Assembly: GCF_007858185.1 (NCBI RefSeq)
Contig: NZ_VFES01000012.1
Location: forward strand, 62,001-126,000
Origin: Pseudomonas grimontii
GTDB taxonomy: Bacteria; Pseudomonadota; Gammaproteobacteria; Pseudomonadales; Pseudomonadaceae
Reading direction: 5' to 3'
DNA length: 64,000 nt
Positions 49,701 to 59,068 of this stretch are shown piece after piece. Under the pieces are notes generated by a model that saw only the letters and a program-made list of their open reading frames with translations, was not told the DNA's origin and searched no databases. The position numbers and the translations under genes are program-made. Position 1 is the first letter of the stretch. Each line of letters begins with the position of its first letter.

Positions 49701-50159
49701 CAACCCCTGGGCGGCGGTCCGGAAATCAACCTGCGCTTGCCGGCGTTGATCCCCGAAGACTACCTGCCGGACGTGCATGCGCGGCTGATCCTGTACAAGC
49801 GCATCGCCTCGGCCACCGACGAAGAGGGCCTCAAGGACCTGCAGGTGGAGATGATCGACCGCTTCGGCCTGCTGCCCGAGCCAACCAAGAACCTGGTGCG
49901 CCTGACCTTGCTCAAATTGCAGGCCGAGCAGCTTGGGATCAAGAAAGTCGACGCCGGGCCGCAGGGCGGGCGTATCGAGTTCGAAGCGCAGACACCGGTG
50001 GACCCACTGGTGCTGATCAAGCTGATCCAGGGCCAGCCCAACCGCTACAAGTTCGAAGGGGCTACGCTGTTCAAATTCATGGTGCCGATGGAACGTGCCG
50101 AAGAACGCTTTAATACATTGGAGGCGTTGTTCGAGCGCCTCATCCCGAAATCTGTTTGA
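46710..50159 (+). CDS. mfd: Transcription-repair coupling factor Mfd
   Basis: A 1149-residue protein with a GTG start. The UvrB-homology region is at the N-terminus, then the polymerase-interacting domain (VVHIDHGVGRYLGLQTLEI), then the RecG-like ATPase: GDVGFGKTEVAMRAAF (Walker A) and IIDEEHRFG (motif II). It removes stalled RNA polymerase from DNA damage and recruits UvrA. Full family length. Followed 11 bases later by csiV in the same direction. Confidence 0.97.
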   Translation: MPVLRLPLLPAAAGKQHWGNLPGAALSLAIAEAASAAKRFTLLLTADSQSAERLEQELSFFAPDLPVLHFPDWETLPYDLFSPHQDIISQRIASLYRLPELAHGVLVVPITTALHRLAPTKFLLGSSLVLDIGQKLDVEQMRTRLEASGYRCVDTVYEHGEFAVRGALIDLFPMGSKLPYRIDLFDDEIETLRTFDPENQRSIDKVESIKLLPAREFPLQKDAVTRFKARFRERFDVDFRRCPIFQDLSSGITPAGIEYYLPLFFDETSTLFDYLPQDTQVFSLPGIEQAAENFWNDVRNRYEERRVDPSRPLLPPAELFLPVEDCFARLKNWPRVVASQQDVDAGSGRERFPAATLPDLAIQAKATQPLEALSNFLGDFPGRVLFTAESAGRREVLLELLERLKLRPKTVDSWPDFVASKERLAITIAPLDEGLLLDDPALALIAESPLFGQRVMQRRRREKRADANNDAVIKNLTELREGAPVVHIDHGVGRYLGLQTLEIDNQAAEFLTMEYAEGAKLYVPVANLHLIARYTGSDDALAPLHRLGSETWQKAKRKAAEQVRDVAAELLDIYARRAAREGYAFADPKADYATFSAGFAFEETPDQQTTIEAVRADMLAPKPMDRLVCGDVGFGKTEVAMRAAFIAVHGGKQVAILVPTTLLAQQHYNSFRDRFADWPVSVEVMSRFKSAKEVNAAVADLAEGKIDIVIGTHKLLSDDVKIKNLGLVIIDEEHRFGVRQKEQLKALRSEVDILTLTATPIPRTLNMAVSGMRDLSIIATPPARRLSVRTFVMEQNKSTVKEALLRELLRGGQVYYLHNDVKTIEKCAADLAELVPEARIAIGHGQMRERDLEQVMSDFYHKRFNVLIASTIIETGIDVPSANTIIIERADKFGLAQLHQLRGRVGRSHHQAYAYLLTPPRQQITGDAEKRLEAIANTQDLGAGFVLATNDLEIRGAGELLGDGQSGQIQAVGFTLYMEMLERAVKAIRKGEQPNLDQPLGGGPEINLRLPALIPEDYLPDVHARLILYKRIASATDEEGLKDLQVEMIDRFGLLPEPTKNLVRLTLLKLQAEQLGIKKVDAGPQGGRIEFEAQTPVDPLVLIKLIQGQPNRYKFEGATLFKFMVPMERAEERFNTLEALFERLIPKSV

Positions 50160-50170
50160 AGGACGCCCCA

Positions 50171-50737
50171 ATGCGCCTGTTCCGCATTCTGAGCCTGTTA
50201 TTGGTAGTACTCGCGCCTTCGGCATTTGCCGACAGTCCGTACCAGGTGGAAATGATCCTGGTACGCCAGAATGCAGAGCCTGCGCTTAACAGCCGCGCCG
50301 CACCGGAAAACTGGGACGACGGGGCCGTGCGCCTGGGCGACAGGATGAGCCCGCCGCGCCTGAACAATATCGTCGACAAACTCAACGCCGATAACAGCTT
50401 TACCGTACTGGCGCACAAGGCCTGGGAACAGAACCTTGGCGAGCAGCCGGTGAAGATCGCGATCACCGACGGCCAGGAGCAGTTCGGCCAGTTCCCCATC
50501 GAGGGTGTGTTGAGCCTGCAACTGGGCCGCTTCACCGATATCGATGCGGACTTCTGGCTCAACACGTTCGACAGCAACGGCAGCGTGGTGGCCAGCGAAC
50601 ACCTGAGCCAGAAAGACGTGCGCACCAAGAACAACCAGCTCAACTACCTGGACGGCGGCCACCTGGCACTGCTGATCAAGATCACTTCGCTGACCGCCAA
50701 ACCACCCAGCGCCCCCCCGCCCGACATTCAGGACTGA
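50171..50737 (+). CDS. csiV: Periplasmic CsiV-family protein
   Basis: A 188-residue protein with a signal peptide (1-18, ends SAFA). The mature start YQVEMILVRQNAEPALNSRA and the VLSLQLGRFTDIDADFWL and GGHLALLIKITSL segments fit the CsiV/YjbA family encoded next to mfd in many gammaproteobacteria. Its function is unclear in Pseudomonas. GAAGGA precedes the ATG. Confidence 0.8.
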   Translation: MRLFRILSLLLVVLAPSAFADSPYQVEMILVRQNAEPALNSRAAPENWDDGAVRLGDRMSPPRLNNIVDKLNADNSFTVLAHKAWEQNLGEQPVKIAITDGQEQFGQFPIEGVLSLQLGRFTDIDADFWLNTFDSNGSVVASEHLSQKDVRTKNNQLNYLDGGHLALLIKITSLTAKPPSAPPPDIQD

Positions 50738-50746
50738 TCCAGCGCC

Positions 50747-53440
50747 ATGCCCCTGACGTCGCCGCTGACCAAACCCCTGGCCCCTTCATGGGCCAATCGC
50801 TTCAAAGAGCAAAGCCTGGAGCGCGGACGACGCTACGCCCTGGAGAACCGTGTGCGCATCGTCGAGTCCGGCGACAGCACCATCATCGCCAGTTGCGAAG
50901 GCTCAGGGGGCAACGTTTACCGGCAGACCATCTCATTGCGTGAATCGGCCAAGGGCACGCTGATCCTGGTGGACAGCCGCTGTACCTGCCCGGTGCACAC
51001 CAACTGCAAACACATCGCGGCGGTGCTGCTCAAGGTCCAGGAAACCCTGGCCTACCCGGCTGCGGCCCAGGATGCCGAGCTGCTGGAAAAACTCCAGGCC
51101 GTGCTGGATAACCGCGTGGTGTTGCCACAGGTGGTGATGGAGGATGTGGTGCCCGTGCCGCGCCTGTGGCTGGCCAGCGTCGAGTTCAGCGCGTTTGAAC
51201 CGCGCAACGGCAAGATGCAGCGCTATATCCAGCACCGTGCGGCGCTGTCGTTCAACTATTTGGGCAACTATGTCAGCGGGCAGAAGAACGCCGACATCAT
51301 CGTGCGCCAGGAAACCCAGAGCCTGCGCATCAAGCGCCATCCCGAGCTGGAGCAGCCCTATCGCGAGCAACTGCGCCTGCTCGGTTTCAAGATCGCCACG
51401 CGCCAGAGCAAGGCATTGCCGGAAAGCGCCGGCGAGTTGTTCGAGATGGTCAATGACAGCGCCTGGCTGAACTTCACCCTCAATGCATCGCCGACCCTGC
51501 GGGCCGAGGGCTGGGAGCTGCAGATCGACGAAGACTTCGGTTTTGACCTGAGCGCCGTCGACGACTGGTACGCCACTGTCGATGAAGGCCCGGAACGCGA
51601 CTGGTTCGACCTGGAGCTGGGAATTATCGTCAACGGTGAGCGCCTGAGCCTGCTGCCGATCCTGCTCAACCTGATGCGCTCCCACACCGAAATCCTCAAC
51701 CCGGAAAAACTCGCACGCCGCCGCGATGAAGAACTGATCCTGGTGAATATCCCCGGCCTGCCCAACGGCGGTCACGGCCCACTGCAAGTGGCACTGCCCT
51801 ACGGCCGCTTGAAACCGGTGCTCGCCACCCTCGGGGAGTTCTACCTGCAAGAGCCCGGCACCACCACGCTGCGCCTGGCCAAGGCCGATGCGATTCGCCT
51901 CAACCCGCTGGAAGACCTGCCCCTGCAATGGGAGGGCGGCGAGAAGATCCGCAACTTTGCCCAGCGACTGCGGAACATCAAGGATTTCACCTGTGCAGCG
52001 CCTGAGGGGTTGAACGCAACACTGCGGCCTTATCAGCTGGAAGGTTTGAGCTGGATGCAGTCGCTGCGCCAACTGGAGGTGGGCGGGATTCTTGCGGATG
52101 ACATGGGCCTGGGCAAAACCCTGCAGACCTTGGCACATATCCTCAGCGAAAAGATCGCCGGGCGCCTGGACCGGCCGTGCATGGTGGTGATGCCCACCAG
52201 CCTGATCCCCAACTGGCTCGACGAAGCGGCGCACTTCACCCCGCAACTCAAGGTGCTGGCGCTGTACGGTGCAACGCGCAAGAAACATTTCGCCAGCCTG
52301 CAAGACTACGACCTGCTGTTGACCACTTACGCCCTGCTGCCCAAGGACATCGAACACCTCGCCGCCCTGCCCTTGCATGTGCTGATCCTCGATGAAGCCC
52401 AGTACATCAAGAACCCTTCCAGCAAGGCTGCCCAGGCCGCGCGCGAGCTGAATGCCCGGCAGCGCCTGTGCCTGAGCGGCACACCGCTGGAAAACCACTT
52501 GGGCGAACTCTGGTCGCTGTTCCACTTCCTGCTGCCGGGCTGGTTGGGCGACGTCAAAAGCTTCAACCGCGACTACCGCGTCCCCATCGAAAAGCGCGCC
52601 AGTGAGGTGCGATTGCAGCACCTCAACGGCCGGATCAAACCCTTCCTGCTGCGCCGCACCAAGGAGCAGGTGGCCACGGAACTGCCGCCCAAGACCGAGA
52701 TCATCCACTGGGTCGACCTCAATGAGGCCCAGCGCGATGTGTACGAGACCATGCGCCTGGCCATGGACAAAAAGGTGCGCGACGAGATTACCCGCAAAGG
52801 CGTGGCGCGCAGCCAGATCATCATCCTTGAGGCACTGCTGAAGCTACGCCAGGTGTGCTGCGACCTGCGCCTGGTCAACGATGCGACCCTGCCCACCCGT
52901 GGCAGCAGCTCGGGCAAGCTCGACAGCCTGATGGACATGCTCGAAGAGCTGTTTGAGGAAGGCCGCCGGATCCTGTTGTTTTCCCAGTTCACCTCGATGT
53001 TGAGCCTGATCGAAGTCGAGCTGAAAAAACGCGGCGTCGCCTACGCACTGCTGACGGGCCAGACCCGCGATCGGCGCACACCGGTGAAGGATTTCCAGAG
53101 CGGCAAGTTACAGATTTTTCTGATCAGCCTGAAGGCCGGCGGTGTGGGCCTGAACCTGACCGAAGCCGATACCGTGATTCACTACGACCCGTGGTGGAAC
53201 CCGGCCACGGAAAACCAGGCCACTGACCGTGCGTACCGCATCGGTCAGGAGAAGCCGGTGTTCGTGTACAAGATGATTGCGCGAGGCACGGTGGAGGAGA
53301 AAATCCAGCACCTGCAAAAGGAAAAATCCGACCTGGCGGCGGGTGTGCTGGATGGGCGTACGACTGGGGATTGGCAGCTGGGCAACGAGGATATCGAGGC
53401 GTTGTTTGCGCCGTTGCCGAACAAGCAAGAGAAACGTTGA
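50747..53440 (+). CDS. SWIM/SNF2-family helicase (first paralogue)
   Basis: An 897-residue SNF2-type protein. An N-terminal SWIM zinc finger is CTC...CKH (Cys79, Cys81, Cys87, His89). Helicase: DDMGLGKT (Walker A, about 450-457), DEAQ (about 548), then the second lobe with LLFSQFTSM and TDRAYRIGQEKPVFVYK. Such bacterial SWI2/SNF2 proteins (RapA/HepA-like class) act on transcription or DNA-protein complexes. It ends 76 bases from its convergent paralogue. Confidence 0.92.
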   Translation: MPLTSPLTKPLAPSWANRFKEQSLERGRRYALENRVRIVESGDSTIIASCEGSGGNVYRQTISLRESAKGTLILVDSRCTCPVHTNCKHIAAVLLKVQETLAYPAAAQDAELLEKLQAVLDNRVVLPQVVMEDVVPVPRLWLASVEFSAFEPRNGKMQRYIQHRAALSFNYLGNYVSGQKNADIIVRQETQSLRIKRHPELEQPYREQLRLLGFKIATRQSKALPESAGELFEMVNDSAWLNFTLNASPTLRAEGWELQIDEDFGFDLSAVDDWYATVDEGPERDWFDLELGIIVNGERLSLLPILLNLMRSHTEILNPEKLARRRDEELILVNIPGLPNGGHGPLQVALPYGRLKPVLATLGEFYLQEPGTTTLRLAKADAIRLNPLEDLPLQWEGGEKIRNFAQRLRNIKDFTCAAPEGLNATLRPYQLEGLSWMQSLRQLEVGGILADDMGLGKTLQTLAHILSEKIAGRLDRPCMVVMPTSLIPNWLDEAAHFTPQLKVLALYGATRKKHFASLQDYDLLLTTYALLPKDIEHLAALPLHVLILDEAQYIKNPSSKAAQAARELNARQRLCLSGTPLENHLGELWSLFHFLLPGWLGDVKSFNRDYRVPIEKRASEVRLQHLNGRIKPFLLRRTKEQVATELPPKTEIIHWVDLNEAQRDVYETMRLAMDKKVRDEITRKGVARSQIIILEALLKLRQVCCDLRLVNDATLPTRGSSSGKLDSLMDMLEELFEEGRRILLFSQFTSMLSLIEVELKKRGVAYALLTGQTRDRRTPVKDFQSGKLQIFLISLKAGGVGLNLTEADTVIHYDPWWNPATENQATDRAYRIGQEKPVFVYKMIARGTVEEKIQHLQKEKSDLAAGVLDGRTTGDWQLGNEDIEALFAPLPNKQEKR

Positions 53441-53454
53441 CTGTCAGACTGCTA

Positions 53455-53500
53455 TTGCAGGCAAGCCAGCGCCCACATTTGGAATGCGTTCGCCTGCGAT
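53455..53500. repeat. Weak REP remnant between the SNF2 genes
   Basis: TGCAGGCAAGCCAGCGCCCA and TCGCCTGCGAT form a loose inverted pair related to Pseudomonas REP; it lies in the 76-base gap. Confidence 0.45.
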
Positions 53501-53516
53501 GAAGACGACTCGGTCC

Positions 53517-56500
53517 TCAGCCTGACAACGGCGCAAACAACGCCTCAATATCTCGCTCCTCCAGCTTCCAGCCGGCACTCGCGCCGCCTTCAAGCACACC
53601 GTCGGCCAGCGCTGCTTTTTCCAATTGCAACGCCTGGATTTTTTCCTCCACCGTGCCTCGCGCAATCATCTTGTACACGAACACCGGTTTCTCCTGCCCG
53701 ATGCGGTACGCACGGTCGGTGGCTTGGTTTTCCACCGCAGGGTTCCACCACGGGTCGTAGTGAATCACCGTGTCTGCCGCTGTCAGGTTCAAACCTGTGC
53801 CACCCGCCTTCAGACTGATCAGGAACAAAGGCGTATTGCCCTCCTGAAAATTCTTCACCGGTGTGCGCCGGTCGAGGGTTTCACCGGTCAGGATCGAGTA
53901 TTCAACGTCGCGCTGCCTCAACTCTTCCTCAATCAGCGCCAGCATCGACGTGAATTGCGAGAACAACAGGATTCGACGCCCTTCGCTGAGCAATTCCTCA
54001 AGCATCTCCATCAAACTGCCAAGCTTGCCCGCTCCCGCGCGAGTCAATTTGGACGCTGGCGCAGACTTGACCAAGCGCAGGTCGCAGCAGACCTGACGCA
54101 ACTTGAGCAACGCTTCCAAAATGATGATCTGGCTGCGCGCCACACCATGACGGCTGATTTCGTCACGCACCTTCTTGTCCATCGCCACACGCACGGTCTC
54201 GTACACATCGCGCTGCGCGTCGCTCAAATCCACCCAGTGCACTATTTCTGTCTTGGGCGGCAACTCGGTGGCGACCTGTTCTTTTTTACGCCGCAACAGG
54301 AAGGGTTTTATCCGCGCCGTCAGGTGCTGCATGCGCTGCGCATTACCGTGCTTTTCAATCGGCGTGCGGTAATCGCGGTTGAAGGTCTTGCTATCACCCA
54401 GCCACCCCGGCAGCAGGAAATGGAACAGCGACCAGAGTTCGCCCAAGTGGTTTTCCAAGGGCGTACCGCTAAGGCACAAACGCTGGCCAGCCTCCAATTG
54501 CCGAGCAGCCTGGGCTGCCTTGCTATTGGGGTTCTTGATGTTTTGCGCTTCATCGAGAATCAGCACGCTCCAACGCTGCGCCTGCAACACTTCCAGGTCT
54601 CGGGGCAGCAACGCATAGGTGGTCAGCACCAAATCGTAATCGGTCACACGCGTGAAGTCGCTCTGACGCTGCGCGCCATGCAAGGCCAACACGTTGAGTT
54701 GCGGCGTGAAGCGCGCAGCTTCATCCATCCAATTGGGGATCAGGCTGGTGGGCATCACCGCAAGTGCGGGTGTTTGTAAACGACCGGCCTGCTTTTCGCA
54801 GAGCAGATGCGCAAGGGCTTGCAAGGTTTTGCCCAGGCCCATGTCGTCGCCCAAAATGCCGCCCACTTCCAGTTCGCGCAGGGTCTGCATCCAGTTCAAG
54901 CCTTCGAGCTGGTAGCCACGCAGCTCGGCGTTCAAGCCCTGCGGTGCTGGCACATGGGAGTGCGTGGCGTGTTTCAGGCGCTTGGCGAAATCACGTAAGC
55001 GCTCTGCGCCTTGCCAGATCAGAGGAAGCCCCTCGAGATGGCTGAGCAGCGCTGCATCAGGAGCGGTCAATCGCAGGGCATTACCTTCCGGTTCACGCAG
55101 ATAAAGGCCGCTCAAGGTGGCCATCAACGGCTTGATTCGCGCATAAGGCAAGGCGACCTTGGTTTTCTCACGGGTGCCCAGGTTTACCAGCACGCGCTCG
55201 TCGTCAGCCCGCTCCGCCAGATAGGCGGCGTCGAGTAGCTTGGGTTGGCGACGCAGCAGATTCAGGATGATGGGCAACAAGCCATGGCGTTGACCATCGA
55301 CTTCGATGCCCAACTCAAGATCAAACCACTCGTGACCGGGCGATTCGTCAATCTCGGCATACCACTGGTCAATGGTCTGCACATGGTAATAAAAGCCCGG
55401 CTGGATACTCACCTCCCAGCCTGCTTCACGCAGGATGGGTAAACGGTTTTCAACCAGACTCAGCCAGTCTTCATCACTCGACAGATCAAACATTTCGCCG
55501 GCTCCCGCCGGCAGCGCCTTGGCCCTTCGGTTGACCTTGGCAAAACCGAGCTTGGTCAAGACCTTGCGCAGGGCCTTCTCGGCTGTCGGCTTGCGCTGAA
55601 TACGTTGGGTCTCGGTGCCGCTGAGCAGTAAAATCTCCTTCCCAGCCTTGTCGGTGGCCAGACTCGTACCGTAGCGAAAAGCCAGGGCGGCGCAGTGCTC
55701 AACCTCCGGGAACCCGGAACGGTAGTTGTAGGACTCGTGACTACCTAGCGTCAGGCAGCCTTGAGGCTCAAGGGTATCAACGACGCGCTCAGTCAGCTTC
55801 TGGGGCGGTGGAATCCCTGCGGCCAACCCGCCGACGCGGTGGCTGAACAACGCGACCTCGCTCGCCGGAATCTCAGGCAAGCTACACAGGTGAACGGCGA
55901 GACTCTCTTCCATCCCATGCTCAAGAGGCGCCAGCTCCATCCGGGCAAGGTCCAGGTTATACAGCGGTTCGAGCGGCAGCACGTACTGCAGCGGTGTCGC
56001 GCCGATCAGCCATTGCGGGAGGTAGTTACCGTTGGGCAATACCGTCCAATCGAAACGAGCCACCTGTGCCGCGGCGGTGCCAAGAGGGCGGGGGTCATCG
56101 AAATCATGAAACAGACGCCCGGTCTTAAGCGCCGCCTCCAGTATTTCCACCCCCTCTTTTCCCACCAGGGGAAAGTTACTGCCGTAACGCCCGTAAGGTC
56201 GTCCGACCAGGAGCAACCTCCCGAGGCGCTTGTCCACCTCCAAGAGATAGCCTGGAGAACGCATCAGGGTCTCTTCCAGGGAGTACAGCGACTTGATATC
56301 GGCAAAGCCGCCATTTTTTAACACCCGGGCCCGATAAACCGCCAATGACCAGTCACTTGAGTACCGATCAACAAAGAGTTTGTACAACAGGCACGTGTTA
56401 CTGCCTTTGGGCACCGTCTCAGCTTCGATGACGGGTGCGGGCAGGCTTTTCAGCCAATGTTCGATGTGTGGGCTAAGGCGGTTGCCCGCCGGCTCTCGTT

Positions 56501-56810
56501 GCGTCTTGAGCGTGTCGAACTGAGAGATCAGGGTAAAAAGAACCGCCGCTGCATGTTTGCAATTCACCGCAACCGGGCAAGAGCACACGCAGTCGATATG
56601 GGTCGAGTGGGAATCGGCTGATTCAAAGGAGATTGCCAGGGAGTAGGCATTCCCCCCGGAACCCTCGCACCAAGCAATAATCCGCTGCGGGCCTGCCTCG
56701 ACAATCTTTACACGCCCTTCCTGCGCATAGCCGAAGCCCCGGTCCAATGAACGGGAGTCGAAGTTTTCCTGCCAGTCCGAATTTATAAAGCGCGTGATCA
56801 AGTCATTCAT
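53517..56810 (-). CDS. SWIM/SNF2-family helicase (second paralogue, longer)
   Basis: About 1097 residues from ATG 56810 (MNDLITRFINSDWQENFDSR); the frame extends to 56855 but the nearer start aligns with the paralogue. SWIM finger CSC...CKH (Cys76, Cys78, Cys84, His86). Walker A DDMGLGKT and DEAQN follow. A ~200-residue N-terminal insert is absent from the first copy. The C-termini are nearly the same (KPVFVYKMIARGTVEEKIQ), so the genes arose by duplication and now converge. Confidence 0.9.
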   Translation of the reverse strand: MNDLITRFINSDWQENFDSRSLDRGFGYAQEGRVKIVEAGPQRIIAWCEGSGGNAYSLAISFESADSHSTHIDCVCSCPVAVNCKHAAAVLFTLISQFDTLKTQREPAGNRLSPHIEHWLKSLPAPVIEAETVPKGSNTCLLYKLFVDRYSSDWSLAVYRARVLKNGGFADIKSLYSLEETLMRSPGYLLEVDKRLGRLLLVGRPYGRYGSNFPLVGKEGVEILEAALKTGRLFHDFDDPRPLGTAAAQVARFDWTVLPNGNYLPQWLIGATPLQYVLPLEPLYNLDLARMELAPLEHGMEESLAVHLCSLPEIPASEVALFSHRVGGLAAGIPPPQKLTERVVDTLEPQGCLTLGSHESYNYRSGFPEVEHCAALAFRYGTSLATDKAGKEILLLSGTETQRIQRKPTAEKALRKVLTKLGFAKVNRRAKALPAGAGEMFDLSSDEDWLSLVENRLPILREAGWEVSIQPGFYYHVQTIDQWYAEIDESPGHEWFDLELGIEVDGQRHGLLPIILNLLRRQPKLLDAAYLAERADDERVLVNLGTREKTKVALPYARIKPLMATLSGLYLREPEGNALRLTAPDAALLSHLEGLPLIWQGAERLRDFAKRLKHATHSHVPAPQGLNAELRGYQLEGLNWMQTLRELEVGGILGDDMGLGKTLQALAHLLCEKQAGRLQTPALAVMPTSLIPNWMDEAARFTPQLNVLALHGAQRQSDFTRVTDYDLVLTTYALLPRDLEVLQAQRWSVLILDEAQNIKNPNSKAAQAARQLEAGQRLCLSGTPLENHLGELWSLFHFLLPGWLGDSKTFNRDYRTPIEKHGNAQRMQHLTARIKPFLLRRKKEQVATELPPKTEIVHWVDLSDAQRDVYETVRVAMDKKVRDEISRHGVARSQIIILEALLKLRQVCCDLRLVKSAPASKLTRAGAGKLGSLMEMLEELLSEGRRILLFSQFTSMLALIEEELRQRDVEYSILTGETLDRRTPVKNFQEGNTPLFLISLKAGGTGLNLTAADTVIHYDPWWNPAVENQATDRAYRIGQEKPVFVYKMIARGTVEEKIQALQLEKAALADGVLEGGASAGWKLEERDIEALFAPLSG

Positions 56811-56950
56811 GGAGACGAACTCTACACCAGCGAAATCGGCACAAAAACGAAGCAATCGCCTACACAGAGGTACGAATTTACAGCCGCTGCACTTTGATAT
56901 TTCCGAGTGTTAAACGCTCAGGTAAACACGCGCGCAAAGACTCTGTTTAC

Positions 56951-57961
56951 CTACTCAATAAGTTGAGCACCCCGTAGCGCGCCCAGAGCCGCCAGCCAGC
57001 GGGGATCCTGCTTATAGTCAGTCGAGGCAATCGCCTGCCCACGCATACGCGCGATGCGGGCCGAAGGCGTGACCTTCATCCGCTGGGCCGCAGTGAGAGC
57101 CAGTTCAGCAGCTGCACGATCATTGCACACCAGCCCCATGTCGCAACCGGCGGTCAGCGCCGCTTCAATCCGACTGGCCGCGTCGCCGACCACATGGGCA
57201 CCGGCCATCGACAGGTCATCGCTGAAAATCACCCCATCGAACTGCAACTCGCCGCGCAGGATGTCCTGCAACCAGCGGCGTGAGAAGCCGGCGGGCTGCG
57301 CATCCACCTGTGGGTAAATGACGTGCGCCGGCATCACTGCCGCCAACTGCTTGCTCAGGCGTGCGAAAGGCACCAGGTCATTGGACCGAATCTGTTCCAG
57401 GCTGCGTTCGTCATTGGGAATCGCGACGTGGGAATCGGCCTCAGCCCAGCCATGGCCCGGGAAGTGTTTACCGGTGGCGGCCATGCCCGCGCTGTTCATG
57501 CCACGGATAAAGGCACCGGCGAGCACCGCAGCGCGCTCGGGATTGCCTTCGAAGGAACGGGTGCCGACCACGGCGCTGCGCTGGTAGTCCAGGTCCAGCA
57601 CGGGAGCGAAGCTCAGGTCCAGGCCAACGGCAAGCACTTCGGTGGCCATGATCCAGCCACACTGCTCGGCCAGGTATTCGGCATTGGGGTTATCCGCCAA
57701 CGCACGCATGGCCGGCAGGCGCACAAAGCCTTGGCGCAGACGCTGGACACGACCACCTTCCTGGTCGACGGCCAACAGCAGGTCCGGGCGCACGGCACGA
57801 ATCGCCGCGCTCAGTTCCCGCACCTGGCGCGGATGCTCGATATTGCGCGCAAAAATGATCAGGCCACCGACTTCAGGCTGGCGCAACAGGTGGCGATCCT
57901 CGGCCGTCAGCCAAGTACCCGCCACGTCGACCATCAAAGAACCTTGCAGGGCAGCAGTCAT
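56951..57961 (-). CDS. nagZ: Beta-N-acetylglucosaminidase NagZ
   Basis: A 336-residue glycosidase (GH3) that trims GlcNAc from muropeptides in cell-wall recycling. KHFPGHG, then the nucleophile Asp248 in FSDDLSMAG. Expected family length. Cytoplasmic, no signal peptide. NagZ activity is linked to AmpC induction. It lies downstream of psrA on the same strand. Confidence 0.95.
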   Translation of the reverse strand: MTAALQGSLMVDVAGTWLTAEDRHLLRQPEVGGLIIFARNIEHPRQVRELSAAIRAVRPDLLLAVDQEGGRVQRLRQGFVRLPAMRALADNPNAEYLAEQCGWIMATEVLAVGLDLSFAPVLDLDYQRSAVVGTRSFEGNPERAAVLAGAFIRGMNSAGMAATGKHFPGHGWAEADSHVAIPNDERSLEQIRSNDLVPFARLSKQLAAVMPAHVIYPQVDAQPAGFSRRWLQDILRGELQFDGVIFSDDLSMAGAHVVGDAASRIEAALTAGCDMGLVCNDRAAAELALTAAQRMKVTPSARIARMRGQAIASTDYKQDPRWLAALGALRGAQLIE

Positions 57962-58097
57962 AAACCTTCCTTAAATAACGCACACACCCCATTGACCTCA
58001 CCATGCGCAGTGAGAACAACAGGTTGCGAGTAAATAGCTGAATTCGGCATGGGCGGCTAGCTTAGCGGATGCAAGCGGCTGCGCACACCCGGGGCGG

Positions 58098-58805
58098 TCA
58101 AACCTTGGCGGGGGCTGGCGCGGATTTGCTGCGGGGGCGCAATTGGGCGGCAGCCATGGCCGAGTCGGTCACGCCGGTTTCAGCGCGCATGCCGGCGGCC
58201 AGGAACGGCACCATCAGGCGCATGACCTGCTCAATGGAGGTGTTGACACCGAAATCGGTCTCGGCAATCGCACGCAACGCCTTGATCCCGGACATGCTGA
58301 ATGCGGCCGCACCGAGCATGAAGTGCACGCGCCAGAACAGTTCGATAGGCGGAATACGCGGCGCAGCTTCGTTGACCAGCAACATATAGCGGCGGAATAC
58401 CTTGCCGTACATGTCTTCCAGGTAACGGCGCAAGTGGCCCTGGCTCTGGCTGAATGCCAGGCCCAACAGACGCATGAAGATCGACAGGTCATTGCCGCTG
58501 CGTGGCTGAACCACCAGCGCTTGCTCCACGAGCATTTCCAGCAGGTCTTCCAGGGAGGGCTTGTGGTCGGCCTTGGCCTGGCGGCGCTCGAGCTCACGGT
58601 CGAGGCTGGCACAGAACGGCCCCAGGAAGCGCGAGAACACTGCCTGGATCAGGGCTTTTTTCGAGCCGAAATGGTAGTTCACTGCGGCAAGGTTGACCCC
58701 GGCCTTGCTGGTGATCAGCCGCAATGAAGTTTCAGCAAATCCTTTTTCCGCGAACAATTGCTCGGCAGCATCGAGAATGCGTTCAACGGTTTCCGACTGG
58801 GCCAT
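58098..58805 (-). CDS. psrA: TetR-family fatty-acid regulator PsrA
   Basis: A 235-residue TetR regulator: N-terminal helix-turn-helix ETSLRLITSKAGVNLAAVNY and a ligand-binding helical part. Start MAQSETVERILDAAEQL at 58805 is preferred over 58823. In Pseudomonas PsrA senses fatty acids and controls rpoS and beta-oxidation genes. Two palindromes upstream fit its own sites. Confidence 0.92.
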   Translation of the reverse strand: MAQSETVERILDAAEQLFAEKGFAETSLRLITSKAGVNLAAVNYHFGSKKALIQAVFSRFLGPFCASLDRELERRQAKADHKPSLEDLLEMLVEQALVVQPRSGNDLSIFMRLLGLAFSQSQGHLRRYLEDMYGKVFRRYMLLVNEAAPRIPPIELFWRVHFMLGAAAFSMSGIKALRAIAETDFGVNTSIEQVMRLMVPFLAAGMRAETGVTDSAMAAAQLRPRSKSAPAPAKV

Positions 58806-58820
58806 GGATACTCCGCCTGA

Positions 58821-58847
58821 CAAACACTTGTTTGAAACATACGTTTC
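58821..58847. promoter_or_regulatory. Tandem PsrA-type palindromes
   Basis: CAAACACTTGTTTG (58821-58834) fits the PsrA motif G/CAAACN2-4GTTTG/C exactly; GAAACATACGTTTC (58834-58847) is a close copy abutting it. They lie in the psrA leader, implying self-repression. Confidence 0.8.
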
Positions 58848-59023
58848 AGGGTGTGTCTTGTCAAGCCTGCAAGTTCGCTTTCCGGCCGGGCAGTCATCTA
58901 TTTCATCGCTATTTAATCACATACTCCAAGGTCTGTAGGCAGCGCTATCTCTGCCTTGTAGGACAGCTAACGAATGACCGTCCAGCGGCATCGCAGAAAA
59001 GGATGATTGCCAAGCGCAGTTCA

Positions 59024-59058
59024 CTGTATATAATCCCAGTCACTGTATAAAAAGACAG
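59024..59058 (+). promoter_or_regulatory. Two LexA (SOS) boxes upstream of lexA
   Basis: CTGTATATAATCCCAG (59024-59039) and CTGTATAAAAAGACAG (59043-59058) match the LexA box CTGT-N8-ACAG, the second exactly at both ends. They overlap the lexA promoter, as in other pseudomonads. Confidence 0.93.
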
Positions 59059-59068
59059 AGCGATCAAC

